From assembly GCF_006539165.1 (NCBI RefSeq), contig NZ_BJMM01000002.1:248001-312000 (forward strand): a stretch of 64,000 nt of DNA. The letters run 5' to 3'. Source of the stretch: Streptomyces cacaoi (lineage in GTDB: Bacteria > Actinomycetota > Actinomycetes > Streptomycetales > Streptomycetaceae). A model generated the notes under the pieces. The model did not search any database. It was not told the origin of the DNA and saw nothing but the letters and a program-made list of their open reading frames with translations. Made by a program: the position numbers and the translations under genes. Below, one piece after another: positions 45,761 through 54,496 of this stretch. How positions within the stretch are numbered: position 1 is the first letter of the stretch; every line of letters begins with the position of its first letter.

Positions 45761-45784
45761 CCGGCCGGGCCCCCGCCCGGCCGG
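45761..45784. terminator. Hairpin downstream of the flavohemoprotein gene
   Basis: A 9-bp perfect stem CCGGCCGGG / CCCGGCCGG with a 6-nt loop, 30 bp beyond the hmp stop and before the proline iminopeptidase start. Confidence 0.6.
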
Positions 45785-45813
45785 GCCACGTTACGTCACG
45801 GGCACCCGCCCGG

Positions 45814-47052
45814 TCAGGCCGGTTGTGCGGCCCCGGCTGCGTCGGATGCGTCGGCTGCGTCGGCCGTCCACAGGTCGGGGCCGAAGACCTCGTAGCGGAT
45901 GTTGCGGGCGGCGAGCCCGCCGGCCAGCAACTGGCGCCGCACCGCCCGCATGAACGGCAGCGGCCCGCACAGGTACGCGGTCGCGTGCGCGGGGAGGTCC
46001 AGCGCGGTCACGTCGAGGAGCCCCGAGTGCACCCCGGGCGTCTCGGCGCCGGGCCGCTCGTACCAGAACTCGCCCCGGCCGCCGGGGAGTTCACGCACCA
46101 GCCGGTGCATGTCCGTGCGCAGCGCGTGCGTCGCGGGAGAGCGGTCGGCGTGCAGCACCAGCACCTCGCGCTCGGAGTGGGTGGCCGCCAGATGCTCCAG
46201 CATGCCGACCATGGGAGTGCAGCCGATCCCCGCCGAGGCGAGCACGAGCGGGCCGTTCCCGTCCGCGAGCGTCACCTCGCCGAACGGCGCGGACAGCAGC
46301 AGCTCGTCGCCCGCGCGCACCGTCTCGTGCAGCAGCGTGGACACCTCGCCGTCCGGCGTCCGGCCCCCGCCGCGCAGCCGTTTGACGGTGATCCGGCGCA
46401 GCTCGCCGCCGGGGGCCGACGACAGGCTGTACTGCCGCAGCTGGTGCACCCCGTCCGGCATCCGCACCCGCACGCTCACGTACTGCCCGGGCAGCGCCGG
46501 GGGCAGCGGCCCGTCGTCGGTGGTGCGCAGCAGGAACGAGACCACGTCCGCCGTCTCCTCCCGCCGCTCGACGACCGTCCACGGCCGCCACGGGTGCCCG
46601 GGCCGCACCTGCGCCTCCAGATACAGCCGCGCCTCCTGCGCGACGAGGGCGCCGGCCATCAGCCAGTACACCTCGTCCCACGCCGCGACGACCTCGGGGG
46701 TGGCGGCCGGGCCGAGCACCTCGCCGATGGCCCCGAACAGGTACTTGTGCACGATCGCGTACTGGTCCTCGGTGACCCCGACTGCCGCGTGCTTGTGCGC
46801 GATCCGGGACAGCAGCGTGTCCGGCCGGGCCTCGGGGGCGCCCAGCAGCGCACCGGCGAAGGCCGCCACCGCCCCGGCCAGCGCCCTGCGCTGACTGCCG
46901 TCCGCCTGGTTCCCGCGGTTGAACAGGCCGTCCAGCAGATCGGGATGCTCGGCGAACATCGTCGTGTAGAAGCGGTGGGTGATCTCGTCCAGTGCTCCGG
47001 ACACGGCCGGCAGGGTCTCTCGGACGACCGAGGCGGAGGAGGGGGACAGCAT
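45814..47052 (-). CDS. hmp: Flavohemoprotein, nitric oxide dioxygenase
   Basis: A 412-residue flavohemoglobin that converts NO plus O2 to nitrate. The N-terminal globin (about residues 1-135) has the proximal-His segment LLSRIAHKHAAVGV. The FAD domain has RQYSLSSAPG, and the NAD domain has LASAGIGCTPMVGML and AYLCGPLPFM. A short Ala/Asp-rich tail ends the protein. ATG after AAGGAGC. It is divergent from a DevR-type regulator, and DevR-box-like sequences lie between, which suggests shared NO/hypoxia control. Confidence 0.92.
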   Translation of the reverse strand: MLSPSSASVVRETLPAVSGALDEITHRFYTTMFAEHPDLLDGLFNRGNQADGSQRRALAGAVAAFAGALLGAPEARPDTLLSRIAHKHAAVGVTEDQYAIVHKYLFGAIGEVLGPAATPEVVAAWDEVYWLMAGALVAQEARLYLEAQVRPGHPWRPWTVVERREETADVVSFLLRTTDDGPLPPALPGQYVSVRVRMPDGVHQLRQYSLSSAPGGELRRITVKRLRGGGRTPDGEVSTLLHETVRAGDELLLSAPFGEVTLADGNGPLVLASAGIGCTPMVGMLEHLAATHSEREVLVLHADRSPATHALRTDMHRLVRELPGGRGEFWYERPGAETPGVHSGLLDVTALDLPAHATAYLCGPLPFMRAVRRQLLAGGLAARNIRYEVFGPDLWTADAADASDAAGAAQPA

Positions 47053-47282
47053 GACGGTGCTCCTTGCGGCAACGTGCGGAAACGGACGGACGACGGGCGG
47101 ACGGTGCGGTGACGGCGGAGGCGGACGGCGCCCGGGAACGGCGGTCCGCGCGCCGTCGGTGCCCCGGCCGCTCGGGCGCCCGGTGGCCGGCCGGCGTGGC
47201 CGTCGGGGGAAAGCGGCACGCCGGCCGGCACCGTCACCGTGGTACCAGTGCACGACCCCGCCGCCGGTGCCGCTGCGGCGGA

Positions 47283-47302
47283 TCGGGGACCAAGGTCCCG
47301 GG
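47283..47302. promoter_or_regulatory. DevR/DosR-box-like site 1
   Basis: The core GGGACCAAGGTCCC is a perfect 14-bp palindrome and fits the DosR consensus TTSGGGACTWWAGTCCCSAA at the invariant GGGAC and GTCCC positions. It lies 231 bp upstream of the hmp start. Confidence 0.65.
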
Positions 47303-47396
47303 GATCCGGGACGGCCGGGCCCCGCGCGCCGCGCGCCGCCGGGACCAGTGGACCGCGGCGCGGGAAGAACCCGGCCGCGCCGCCCTCGGCGGGGGA

Positions 47397-47416
47397 CCGG
47401 GGACCTTCGGCCCTGT
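47397..47416. promoter_or_regulatory. DevR/DosR-box-like site 2
   Basis: GGGACCTTCGGCCC keeps GGGAC, the central WW and the final G-x-CCC of the DosR consensus with one key mismatch. It lies about 180 bp upstream of the regulator GTG. Confidence 0.55.
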
Positions 47417-47593
47417 CGGCGTGGCGAAGAATGTGCCTGACTGTCTGGTGCCGGTGCGCCCCTCCCGACCGTGGGACGCGAGGTGCGCGCACCGGCCCAG
47501 CTTCAGCACACAGCAGCTGCCGCACGCCCGCCCCGGCCCGCCGGGGGCCGGGCGCCGGCGCGGCGACCGGGAACCATCAGGGATGAGGCAAGG

Positions 47594-48448
47594 GTGAGCG
47601 GCACAGCCGGAGCGCGGCCCGAGGAAGGCCGCCCGATCAGGGTCTTCCTGCTCGACGACCACGAGGTGGTACGCCGAGGAGTGCGCGACCTGCTGGACGA
47701 CGAGCCCGGCATGACCGTCGTCGGCGAGGCCGGCACGGCGGAGCAGGCGCTCGCACGGGTGCCGGCGCTCCGCCCGGACGTGGCCGTCCTCGACGTCCGG
47801 CTGCCCGACGGCGACGGGGTGACCGTCTGCCGCGAACTGCGCTCCCTCATGCCGGGACTGGCCTGTCTGATGCTCACCTCCTTCGACGACGAGGAGGCGC
47901 TGCTCGACGCCGTCATGGCCGACGCGGCCGGCTACGTCCTCAAGCAGATCACCGGCACCGATCTGATCACCGCGGTGCGCACGGTGGCCGACGGGCGCTC
48001 GATGCTGGACCCGGGGGCCACCGCACGCCTCATGGCCCGGCTGCGGGGACAGGCCGACGGAGGCGGCCGGGACGATCTGGAGGAGCTGACCGCCCGCGAG
48101 CGCGAGATCCTCGCGCTGATCGGGGAGGGGCTCACCAACCGGCAGATCGGCGCGCGGCTGTATCTGGCGGAGAAGACCGTCAAGAACCACATCTCCCGGC
48201 TGCTGGCCAAGCTCGGCGTGGAACGCCGGGTGCAGGCCGCCGTCATCGCCACCCGCCGCCTCGGCACGGGCACCGCCCCCACCGAGCGCCGCACACCCGC
48301 CGAGCGCCGCGCCCCCGGCGACCGGCGTACCCCCGGCGACGCGGGCACCACCGCCCGCCCGGCCCGTCCCACCGGCGCCCCGCTGCCCCCGTCCGGGATC
48401 CGGCCCCGCCCCGGCGGCGCGGCACCGTTCCCCGGCCGGCCCGGCTGA
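47594..48448 (+). CDS. DevR/NarL-type response regulator
   Basis: A 284-residue regulator. The receiver has acidic D21-D22 and phospho-accepting D67 ([12 protein letters not shown]), with the Lys in YVLKQITG. The LuxR helix-turn-helix is [22 protein letters not shown] to [19 protein letters not shown], close to DevR/DosR. Unlike DevR (about 217 residues) it has a Pro/Arg-rich tail of about 60 residues, likely disordered. It is convergent with, and presumably partnered by, the GAF histidine kinase 250 bp away. Its candidate boxes lie in its own promoter region. Confidence 0.88.
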   Translation: MSGTAGARPEEGRPIRVFLLDDHEVVRRGVRDLLDDEPGMTVVGEAGTAEQALARVPALRPDVAVLDVRLPDGDGVTVCRELRSLMPGLACLMLTSFDDEEALLDAVMADAAGYVLKQITGTDLITAVRTVADGRSMLDPGATARLMARLRGQADGGGRDDLEELTAREREILALIGEGLTNRQIGARLYLAEKTVKNHISRLLAKLGVERRVQAAVIATRRLGTGTAPTERRTPAERRAPGDRRTPGDAGTTARPARPTGAPLPPSGIRPRPGGAAPFPGRPG

Positions 48449-48694
48449 ACCCCCGCCGCCGACGGCCGTCCGCGTCCGGGCCGAGCCCGGTGCCGACGGT
48501 CAGCGGCGGCCCGGCCGACGGCTCGATGGGACCCGCGCCGCCGCACCAGCCGCTCGACCGCGCCGTGCCGCCGGGGCAGCGGCGGGCGGCCGGGCGGCGG
48601 TATCGAACGGGTGGGCCGAAGAAGGGCGTGGGAACGGGACACCGGCGGAGCCGTCGGGTGACGGCGCCGGGTGCCCCGGGCCCCGGCCGTCCGC

Positions 48695-50413
48695 TCAGTC
48701 CGTGTCCAGGGGCGCCGACCAGCGCAGCCGGGTGCCGCCGTCGGGCGGGGTGGACAGTTCCAGGGAGCCGCCGACGCCGGCCGCACGGTGCTCCAGGTTG
48801 CGCAGCCCGCTGCGCCGGACCCCCTCGGGTATGCCGCATCCGTCGTCCGTGACGGTCAGGGTGACGTGGCCGCCCGCGGCCTGGAGGGAGACCTGGACGG
48901 CGCTCGCGCCCGCGTGCCGGGCCGCGTTGCTCAGCGCCTCACCGAGGACGGCGAGGACGTGGTCGGCCACATGCTCGGGCACATCCGTGTCCAGCAGGCC
49001 CTCCAGGGAGAGCCGGGGCGCGTATCCGAGGGTTTCCCGTGCCGCCTCCACCGCGCGGGCCGCCCGGGCGCGCAGCCCGTCGCCGGCCTTCTCGTCCTGG
49101 CGCAGCCCGAAGATGGTCGACCGGATGATCTTGATCGTCTCGTCCAGGTCGCTCACCGCGCGGGTCACCCGGTCCCGGGCGGCGGGGTTGTCCACGAGAC
49201 GGGCGGCGCTCTGGAGCGTCATACCGGTCGCGAACAGCCGCTGGATGGCGAGGTCGTGCAGGTCCCGTGCGATGCGGTCGCGGTCCTCCAGGAGCGCGAT
49301 CTGCTCGGCGTCCCTGCGGTGTTCGGCCAGCTCCAGGGCGAGCGCCGCCTGGCCGGCGAAGCCCAGCAGCGCGTCGGTCTCCTCCCCGGCGAAGACGGCC
49401 GAGCCCCGCTCCCGCGCCAGCAGCAGGACGCCGCGCACCACTCCGTCCCGCGCCCCGAGCGGCACGGCGACGGCGGGGCCGAGCCCGTGGAAGCGGGGCG
49501 GTCCCGCCGTGCAGCGCGGATCGTCCGCGATCCGTTCCGTCGCGGCGGGCGAGCCGGTGAGACAGGCGGTGCCGGAGAGCGTGCCCTCCAGCGGGACGGT
49601 CAGACCGAGCCGGGACGGCGCGTCCCGGCCGGCGGCGAACTCCACCGTGAGTTCGCTCCCGTCGCCCGCCGGTGTCGAGACGTCCGCCAGGGCCGCGCCG
49701 GTGATCTCCCGGGCGCGCTCGGCGATCAGCTCCAGCACCTCGACCCGGGGCAGGCCCGACAGCAGACCGCGGGTGATCTCCGCGCCCGCGCCCAGCCACG
49801 CCTGCCGGCGGCGGGCCTCCTGGTAGAGGCGGGCGTTGTCGATGGCGACGCCCGCGGCCACCGCCAGGGTGGAGAGCACCGCCTCGTCCTCGGCGTCGAA
49901 GTCCGAACCGTCCCGCTTGTCGGTCAGATAGAGGTTGCCGAAGACCTCGTCACGGACCCGCAGCGGCACCCCCACGAAGCCGCGCATCGGCGGGTGGTTG
50001 GGCGGGAAGCCGGACGAGGCCGGGTGGGTGGTCAGATCGCTCAGCCGCAGCGGCCGGGGATCGCGGATCAGCTCGCCCAGGATGCCCTTGCCGGACGGCA
50101 GCGGGCCGATCGCCTCGGCCTCCTCCTCGCTCAGGCCGACGGTGAAGAACTGCCCCAGCGTGTGCCCCTCGGGGCCGATGACGCCGAGGGCGCCGTACCG
50201 GGCGTCGACCAGGGCGACCGCTGCCTCGACGACCCGCTGGAGCACCTGGTCGAGGTCCAGCTCGCGGCCGACCGACAGCACCGCCTCCAGCAGACTGTGC
50301 ACCCGGTCGCGGATGCCGCGGGCCCCCTCGATGTGCGCCTGGAGTTCGTCCAGGAGCTGGTCGAGCCGGAGCCGGGGCAGCCGCGAGGGTCTCTCGGCGG
50401 GCTCCTGCGTCAC
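48695..50413 (-). CDS. DevS/DosS-like GAF-GAF histidine kinase
   Basis: A 572-residue soluble kinase with two GAF domains (about residues 55-200 and 225-365), a HisKA_3 domain with the phospho-accepting His in IARDLHDLAIQRLF (H386), and an ATPase domain (GEALSNAARHAGA, DDGCGIPEG). The first GAF has FPPNHPPMRGFVGVPLRVRD; in mycobacterial DosS the haem-ligand His sits in the equivalent HPPMR segment (H140 here), so a haem gas sensor is plausible. GTG after GGAGGTGA. It likely phosphorylates the convergent DevR-like regulator. Confidence 0.88.
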   Translation of the reverse strand: MTQEPAERPSRLPRLRLDQLLDELQAHIEGARGIRDRVHSLLEAVLSVGRELDLDQVLQRVVEAAVALVDARYGALGVIGPEGHTLGQFFTVGLSEEEAEAIGPLPSGKGILGELIRDPRPLRLSDLTTHPASSGFPPNHPPMRGFVGVPLRVRDEVFGNLYLTDKRDGSDFDAEDEAVLSTLAVAAGVAIDNARLYQEARRRQAWLGAGAEITRGLLSGLPRVEVLELIAERAREITGAALADVSTPAGDGSELTVEFAAGRDAPSRLGLTVPLEGTLSGTACLTGSPAATERIADDPRCTAGPPRFHGLGPAVAVPLGARDGVVRGVLLLARERGSAVFAGEETDALLGFAGQAALALELAEHRRDAEQIALLEDRDRIARDLHDLAIQRLFATGMTLQSAARLVDNPAARDRVTRAVSDLDETIKIIRSTIFGLRQDEKAGDGLRARAARAVEAARETLGYAPRLSLEGLLDTDVPEHVADHVLAVLGEALSNAARHAGASAVQVSLQAAGGHVTLTVTDDGCGIPEGVRRSGLRNLEHRAAGVGGSLELSTPPDGGTRLRWSAPLDTD

Positions 50414-50564
50414 CGTCCGGTCACCTCCGTGCGTGTCCTGCCGCGGCCTCCGCGGACGGAAACCGCACGTCACGCCTACGGTAGCGGCCGGCCTCCGGCG
50501 CCTCGGAGGCAGCCCGGGCACCGGCCGGCGACCGGGCCCGGTCCCCGGCCGGTCCGGCCGCGGT

Positions 50565-51968
50565 TCACTCCGGCGTTCCGCCGCCCCGCTGCGCCCGGGG
50601 CGGGGCGCCGGCGGCGGTGCCGGGCTGCGGCACACCGCCTTCCAGCTGCGCGACGGTGCCGAGGGCCAGGGCCCGCAACCCGTGCCGGAGCAGCGGGGCC
50701 TGCCAGTCCGGCAGGAGAGCGGCGGCCTCCCGCGCCTCCACCCACACCGCCCGGACCGCTCCGGACCCACCCGGCGCCCCGGCCTCCGGCCCGGCGGTCG
50801 ACCGCGGTTCCGCGTCCGGCCCGACCTCCGCCTCGGCGTCCGACCGGGGTTCCGTGCTCGGCTCGTCCTCCGGCCCCTCCGGCCCCTCCGGCCCCTCCGG
50901 CCCGTCCTTCCGCCCGGTGCCCGGGACGGTTGCCGCTTCGTCCGCTCCCGTCGGGCCGAACGCCCCGGAAGCGCAGCCCGGGTCCGTGGCCGGGTGGGCC
51001 GGGTCCGTGGCCGGTTGGTCCGGGACCGCCGTCGGGTGGTCCGGGTCCGCCGCGAACAGATGGGCGGTCAGGGCGCGTCCGCCGGGCGGGGCGGGCACAC
51101 CGTCCACCGCGAGCAGCCTTCCCACCGGCGCGGGGCGGGTGCCGAGCGCCCGGGCCGCAGCGCGGGCGGCTCCCCGGGCCGGTGTCTCCGCGGCCGTGAG
51201 CGGTCCGCCGGGCAGCACCAGACCGCCGCCCGGTGCCTCGGCCGCGCCGTCCCCCCGCTCGTCCGGCCCGTCGGTGCCCGCCCGCACCAGCAGCACCCGG
51301 CCCCGCCCGTCCTCGTGGAGCACCGCGGCGTACACCGCGGGCGACGGCAGGAGGGCCCACCGGTCCCGGGGATCCAGCGGTACGGGCCGGCCGTCATGCA
51401 GCTGGGCGGTGTGTGCGCCGCGTTCGGCCTCCAGCGCGGCGGCCGTGCGCCGGCGCAGCCGCCGGGGCAGCCGGGCCAGCGCGGCCTCCTCCGGGAGGAA
51501 GGCGGCGGCGCGCAACTCGTCCCGCTGGAGCACCAGATCGTCCACGGTCACCGGCAGCGGCAGCCGGACGGTGTAGACGCAGGCGACGAGGGCGCGGCCG
51601 TAGACGGCGGCGGGTACGTCGTCGACGGCCAGCAGCCGCCCGGCCCGCGCGGGAACCGGGCCCAGCTCCTCGCGGATCTCCCGCAGCAGGCCGTCGACGA
51701 GCCCCTCGTCGTCCACCATGCCGCCGGGCAGGTCCCAGCCGTCCTTGTAGACCGGGTCGACGACGAGGATGCGGCCCCGCTCGTCCCGGATCACGGCGTC
51801 CACGGCGGCCGCCGGTGCGGGGTGCGCGGCCAGATAGCCGGCCAGGTCCGCGTCGTAGGGCTCCTCGGCCCGGTCCGGGGGTGCAGGCGTTCGGGGGACG
51901 GCCGGGATGCCGGACGGGGGAGTACGGGGGACGGTGGATGCGGCGGGGGTGCCGGATACGGGCTGCAC
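50565..51968 (-). CDS. Tandem NUDIX-domain protein
   Basis: A 467-residue protein with two NUDIX regions. The first has a complete box, GGMVDDEGLVDGLLREIREELG (GX5EX7REUXEEXGU), and should hydrolyse a nucleoside diphosphate derivative. The second keeps the GGPLTAAETPARGAARAAARALG position but has lost the catalytic glutamates, so it is probably structural or regulatory. A low-complexity, PEGPEGPEGPE-containing linker of over 100 residues interrupts the second domain. GTG after GGAGGCC. The substrate is not readable. Confidence 0.8.
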   Translation of the reverse strand: MQPVSGTPAASTVPRTPPSGIPAVPRTPAPPDRAEEPYDADLAGYLAAHPAPAAAVDAVIRDERGRILVVDPVYKDGWDLPGGMVDDEGLVDGLLREIREELGPVPARAGRLLAVDDVPAAVYGRALVACVYTVRLPLPVTVDDLVLQRDELRAAAFLPEEAALARLPRRLRRRTAAALEAERGAHTAQLHDGRPVPLDPRDRWALLPSPAVYAAVLHEDGRGRVLLVRAGTDGPDERGDGAAEAPGGGLVLPGGPLTAAETPARGAARAAARALGTRPAPVGRLLAVDGVPAPPGGRALTAHLFAADPDHPTAVPDQPATDPAHPATDPGCASGAFGPTGADEAATVPGTGRKDGPEGPEGPEGPEDEPSTEPRSDAEAEVGPDAEPRSTAGPEAGAPGGSGAVRAVWVEAREAAALLPDWQAPLLRHGLRALALGTVAQLEGGVPQPGTAAGAPPRAQRGGGTPE

Positions 51969-52214
51969 GCGGGCCTCCAGAAGTCGGGCGGCGGTCGCCG
52001 GGAGGGCGGGCGGTCCGTACGCACGGTGCCGCCGTCGCCTCCCGGTGAGGTCAACTCGCCGGACGGGCAACGGGGCACGCGCCGCGCGGCCGGTGCCGCA
52101 CACCGGCACCGCACCCGGCGGCGGCACGCTCCGCGTGGGCCGCCGGGCCCGGTCCGGTGCCGGCGCCGAGCGGTGCACGGGCACCGCCGAGACCAGCGGA
52201 CGAGGGGAACGACG

Positions 52215-52721
52215 ATGGTGAAGGAATACATGTCCGAGCAGGCCGTACGGGACGCCGCCGGCACGAACCACCCGGTGGCCCGGCACGTCACGGGCACGGC
52301 GGGCCCGCCCGACGCCGGCCACCCCGTGGTGCGCATCTTCACCGAGGCGGCCGCCTCGGTGCCCGGCTATCCGCTGGATCCCCTGGTCAGCGACGAGTTC
52401 TGTGTGCTGATCGGCCCCGGCAACGCCTCCAGCATGATCGCCGTCTATCTCGACGACACCGTCACGCTGTGGGTGGACCAGTACATGTGGAACGTCTACG
52501 AGTGGTCCGACGAGGACACCAGCCAGCTGGGCGCGCTCGCCGACGCGATCGCCGCCGTCCAGCGCGGCGACGGAGCGGTGCACTACCGCGAGGAGGACGG
52601 CCGCCTCGTCCGGCTGGGCGGACGGCTCGGCGAGGTCACCGTGGGGCCCGGCGTCACCAAGCCGCCGCCGCTCGTCCTGCCGCTGACTCCCTGGAGCGAG
52701 CAGCTCGGCCCGGTGCGCTGA
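52215..52721 (+). CDS. Hypothetical protein (DUF-type, acidic)
   Basis: A 168-residue acidic protein without membrane segments. A central stretch (DEFCVLIGPGNASSMIAVYLDDTVTLWVDQYMWNVY, split by short loops) predicts beta strands, and a helix with an AIAAVQRGDGAVHYREEDGRL repeat-like strand follows. ATG after GAGGGGAACG. I do not recognise the family. It is the gene before the LigD-type pair, with a 147-bp gap. Confidence 0.7.
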   Translation: MVKEYMSEQAVRDAAGTNHPVARHVTGTAGPPDAGHPVVRIFTEAAASVPGYPLDPLVSDEFCVLIGPGNASSMIAVYLDDTVTLWVDQYMWNVYEWSDEDTSQLGALADAIAAVQRGDGAVHYREEDGRLVRLGGRLGEVTVGPGVTKPPPLVLPLTPWSEQLGPVR

Positions 52722-52868
52722 CGCGGCGGGCCGGAGCGCCCGCCCTGCGCCGGCGGGCGCCGAGGGGGACAGTGGATCCGGCGACCCCGTGCGCCACCCG
52801 CCCGTGGCGGGCACCCGGGCCGGCGTACCGCAGACAGCCGACGCAGACGTCGGTCGAGGAGGCAGGCC

Positions 52869-53483
52869 GTGAGTGACAAGGACACGCTGAGCACCTACCG
52901 CGGCAAGCGGGACTTCGCGAGGACGGCGGAACCCCAGGGACAGCCCGGCGAGGCCGGTGAGCAGCCGGTCTACGTGGTGCAGATCCACGACGCGACCACG
53001 CTGCACTTCGACTTCAGGCTGGAGTGCGAGGGGGTGCTGAAGTCCTGGTCCGTGCCGAAGGGGCCGTCGACGGACCCGAAGACCAAACGGCTGGCGATGC
53101 CCACCGAGGACCATCCGATGGAGTACCGGCACTTCGAGGGCGTCATCCCGCGCGGCGAGTACGGCGCGGGCCCGGTGATCGTCTGGGACCAGGGCACCTA
53201 CGAGCCGCTGACCCGCGACTTCCCCCGGGCACTGGCCAAGGGGCACATCTCCTTCCGGCTGCACGACGGCAAGCTGCGCGGCGAGTGGGCGCTCAGCCGC
53301 TTCCGCAGCGGGGAGGACGGCGAACGCGAGGCGTGGCTGCTGGTCAAGAAGAACGACCGGTACGCCTCCCCGCGCCCCGGCGTCGACCCGCAGCGGGTCC
53401 GCTCGGCGATCAGCTCCCGCACCCTCAAGCAGGTCGCCGAGCACGGCGAGGAACGCATGCCCGAGGGAGACACCGGGACATGA
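52869..53483 (+). CDS. DNA ligase D 3'-phosphoesterase (PE) domain protein
   Basis: A 204-residue stand-alone phosphoesterase of the LigD family, which trims 3' ends for bacterial end joining. The motifs YVVQIHDATTLHFDFRLE, LKSWSVPKGPSTDPKTKRLA, DHPMEYRHFEGVIPRGEYGAG and the final EAWLLVKKNDRYA are all family hallmarks, with the His/Asp/Glu cluster intact. In LigD this domain is joined to polymerase and ligase; here it is a separate gene overlapping the ligase by 4 bp. GTG after GAGGAGG. First gene of a long coupled operon. Confidence 0.93.
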   Translation: MSDKDTLSTYRGKRDFARTAEPQGQPGEAGEQPVYVVQIHDATTLHFDFRLECEGVLKSWSVPKGPSTDPKTKRLAMPTEDHPMEYRHFEGVIPRGEYGAGPVIVWDQGTYEPLTRDFPRALAKGHISFRLHDGKLRGEWALSRFRSGEDGEREAWLLVKKNDRYASPRPGVDPQRVRSAISSRTLKQVAEHGEERMPEGDTGT

Positions 53484-54496
53484 ACCCGCTGCTGGAGAAG
53501 CTCCCCGAGGCCGAGCGCTCCCGGCTGCGCACCGCACCGCCCGGCGCCGAACTCGCCGAGAACCCGATGCGCGCCGAGCTGAGCGACCGGCGCGACTTCC
53601 GCGAGGGCTGGCTCTTCGAGCGCAAGCTCGACGGGGTGCGGGCCCTCGCCGTCCGCGAGGAGGGGCGCACGCGGCTGCTCTCCCGCACCGGACGCCGGGT
53701 GGACGAGACCTACCCGGAGATCGTCGACGCGCTCGCCGCGCAGCCCTGCGCGGACTTCACCGTCGACGGGGAGATCGTCGCCTTCTCCGGCAACCGCACC
53801 GACTTCGGCCTGCTCCAGCAGCGCATGCAGCTCAGCAGCGCACGCAAGGCCAGAGCCAGCGGCGTCGCCGTCACCTACTACGTCTTCGATCTGCTGCGGC
53901 TGGACGGCACCGACCTCACCCGGCTGCCGCTGCGCACCCGCAAGTCCCTGCTGCGCAGGGCCCTCGACCCGGGTGCGCCGCTGCGCTTCACCCAGCACCG
54001 CAACCAGGGCGGTGCCGAGGAGCTGGCGAAGGCGTGCGCGCGCGGCTGGGAGGGGCTGATCGCCAAACGGGCCGACGGGCCCTACCGCTTCCGCCGCTCC
54101 GGGGACTGGCTCAAGCTCAAGTGCGCACGCGAGCAGGAGATGGTGATCGGCGGCTTCACCGAACCGTCCGGCTCGCGCATCGGGTTCGGCGCCCTGCTGC
54201 TCGGCTACTACGAGAAGGGCGCGCTGCGGTACGCCGGCAAGGTCGGCACCGGCTGGGACACGGCCTCGCTGCGCGCCCTGCGCGCCGGCCTGGACCGGAT
54301 CGAGACGCGCCGCAGCCCCTTCGCCGGGCAGGTGCGCGAACGCGGCGCCCACTGGGTCGAGCCCCGGCTCGTCGCCCAGATCGCGTTCGGCGAGTGGACC
54401 CGGGACGGCATGCTGCGCCACCCGCGGTTCCTGGGGCTGCGTGACGACAAGGCGCCGCACGACGTGGTGCGCGAGATCCCGCGGGAGCGGCGGTGA
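53480..54496 (+). CDS. ATP-dependent DNA ligase (LigD ligase-type)
   Basis: A 338-residue ligase. The adenylation motif is FERKLDGVRA, with Lys K49. Motifs DFTVDGEIVAF, YYVFDLLRLDG, WEGLIAKRADGPYRF and WLKLKC follow, and the OB-fold part carries GALLLGYYEKGALRYAGKVGTG. Length fits a ligase domain without polymerase. It is coupled to the PE gene before and the PLP enzyme after (ATGA and GTGA overlaps). A Ku gene and a polymerase domain, which this pathway usually needs, are not in the window. Confidence 0.94.
   Translation: MNPLLEKLPEAERSRLRTAPPGAELAENPMRAELSDRRDFREGWLFERKLDGVRALAVREEGRTRLLSRTGRRVDETYPEIVDALAAQPCADFTVDGEIVAFSGNRTDFGLLQQRMQLSSARKARASGVAVTYYVFDLLRLDGTDLTRLPLRTRKSLLRRALDPGAPLRFTQHRNQGGAEELAKACARGWEGLIAKRADGPYRFRRSGDWLKLKCAREQEMVIGGFTEPSGSRIGFGALLLGYYEKGALRYAGKVGTGWDTASLRALRAGLDRIETRRSPFAGQVRERGAHWVEPRLVAQIAFGEWTRDGMLRHPRFLGLRDDKAPHDVVREIPRERR

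Larger units (their letters stand above)
47053..47593. other. Long regulatory intergenic region between hmp and devR-like gene
   Basis: About 540 bp with no credible gene. It holds two DevR-box-like sequences and a half-site at 47341-47354 (GGGACC-AGTGG-ACC). The distances from the boxes to both starts are long (about 180-230 bp), so long leaders or a further unseen small gene are possible. Confidence 0.55.

Noticed and set aside
47471..47593. N-terminal extension or separate small ORF before the DevR-like gene
   Set aside because: Pro/Arg/His-rich composition, no ribosome site, and the receiver domain begins shortly after the chosen GTG.
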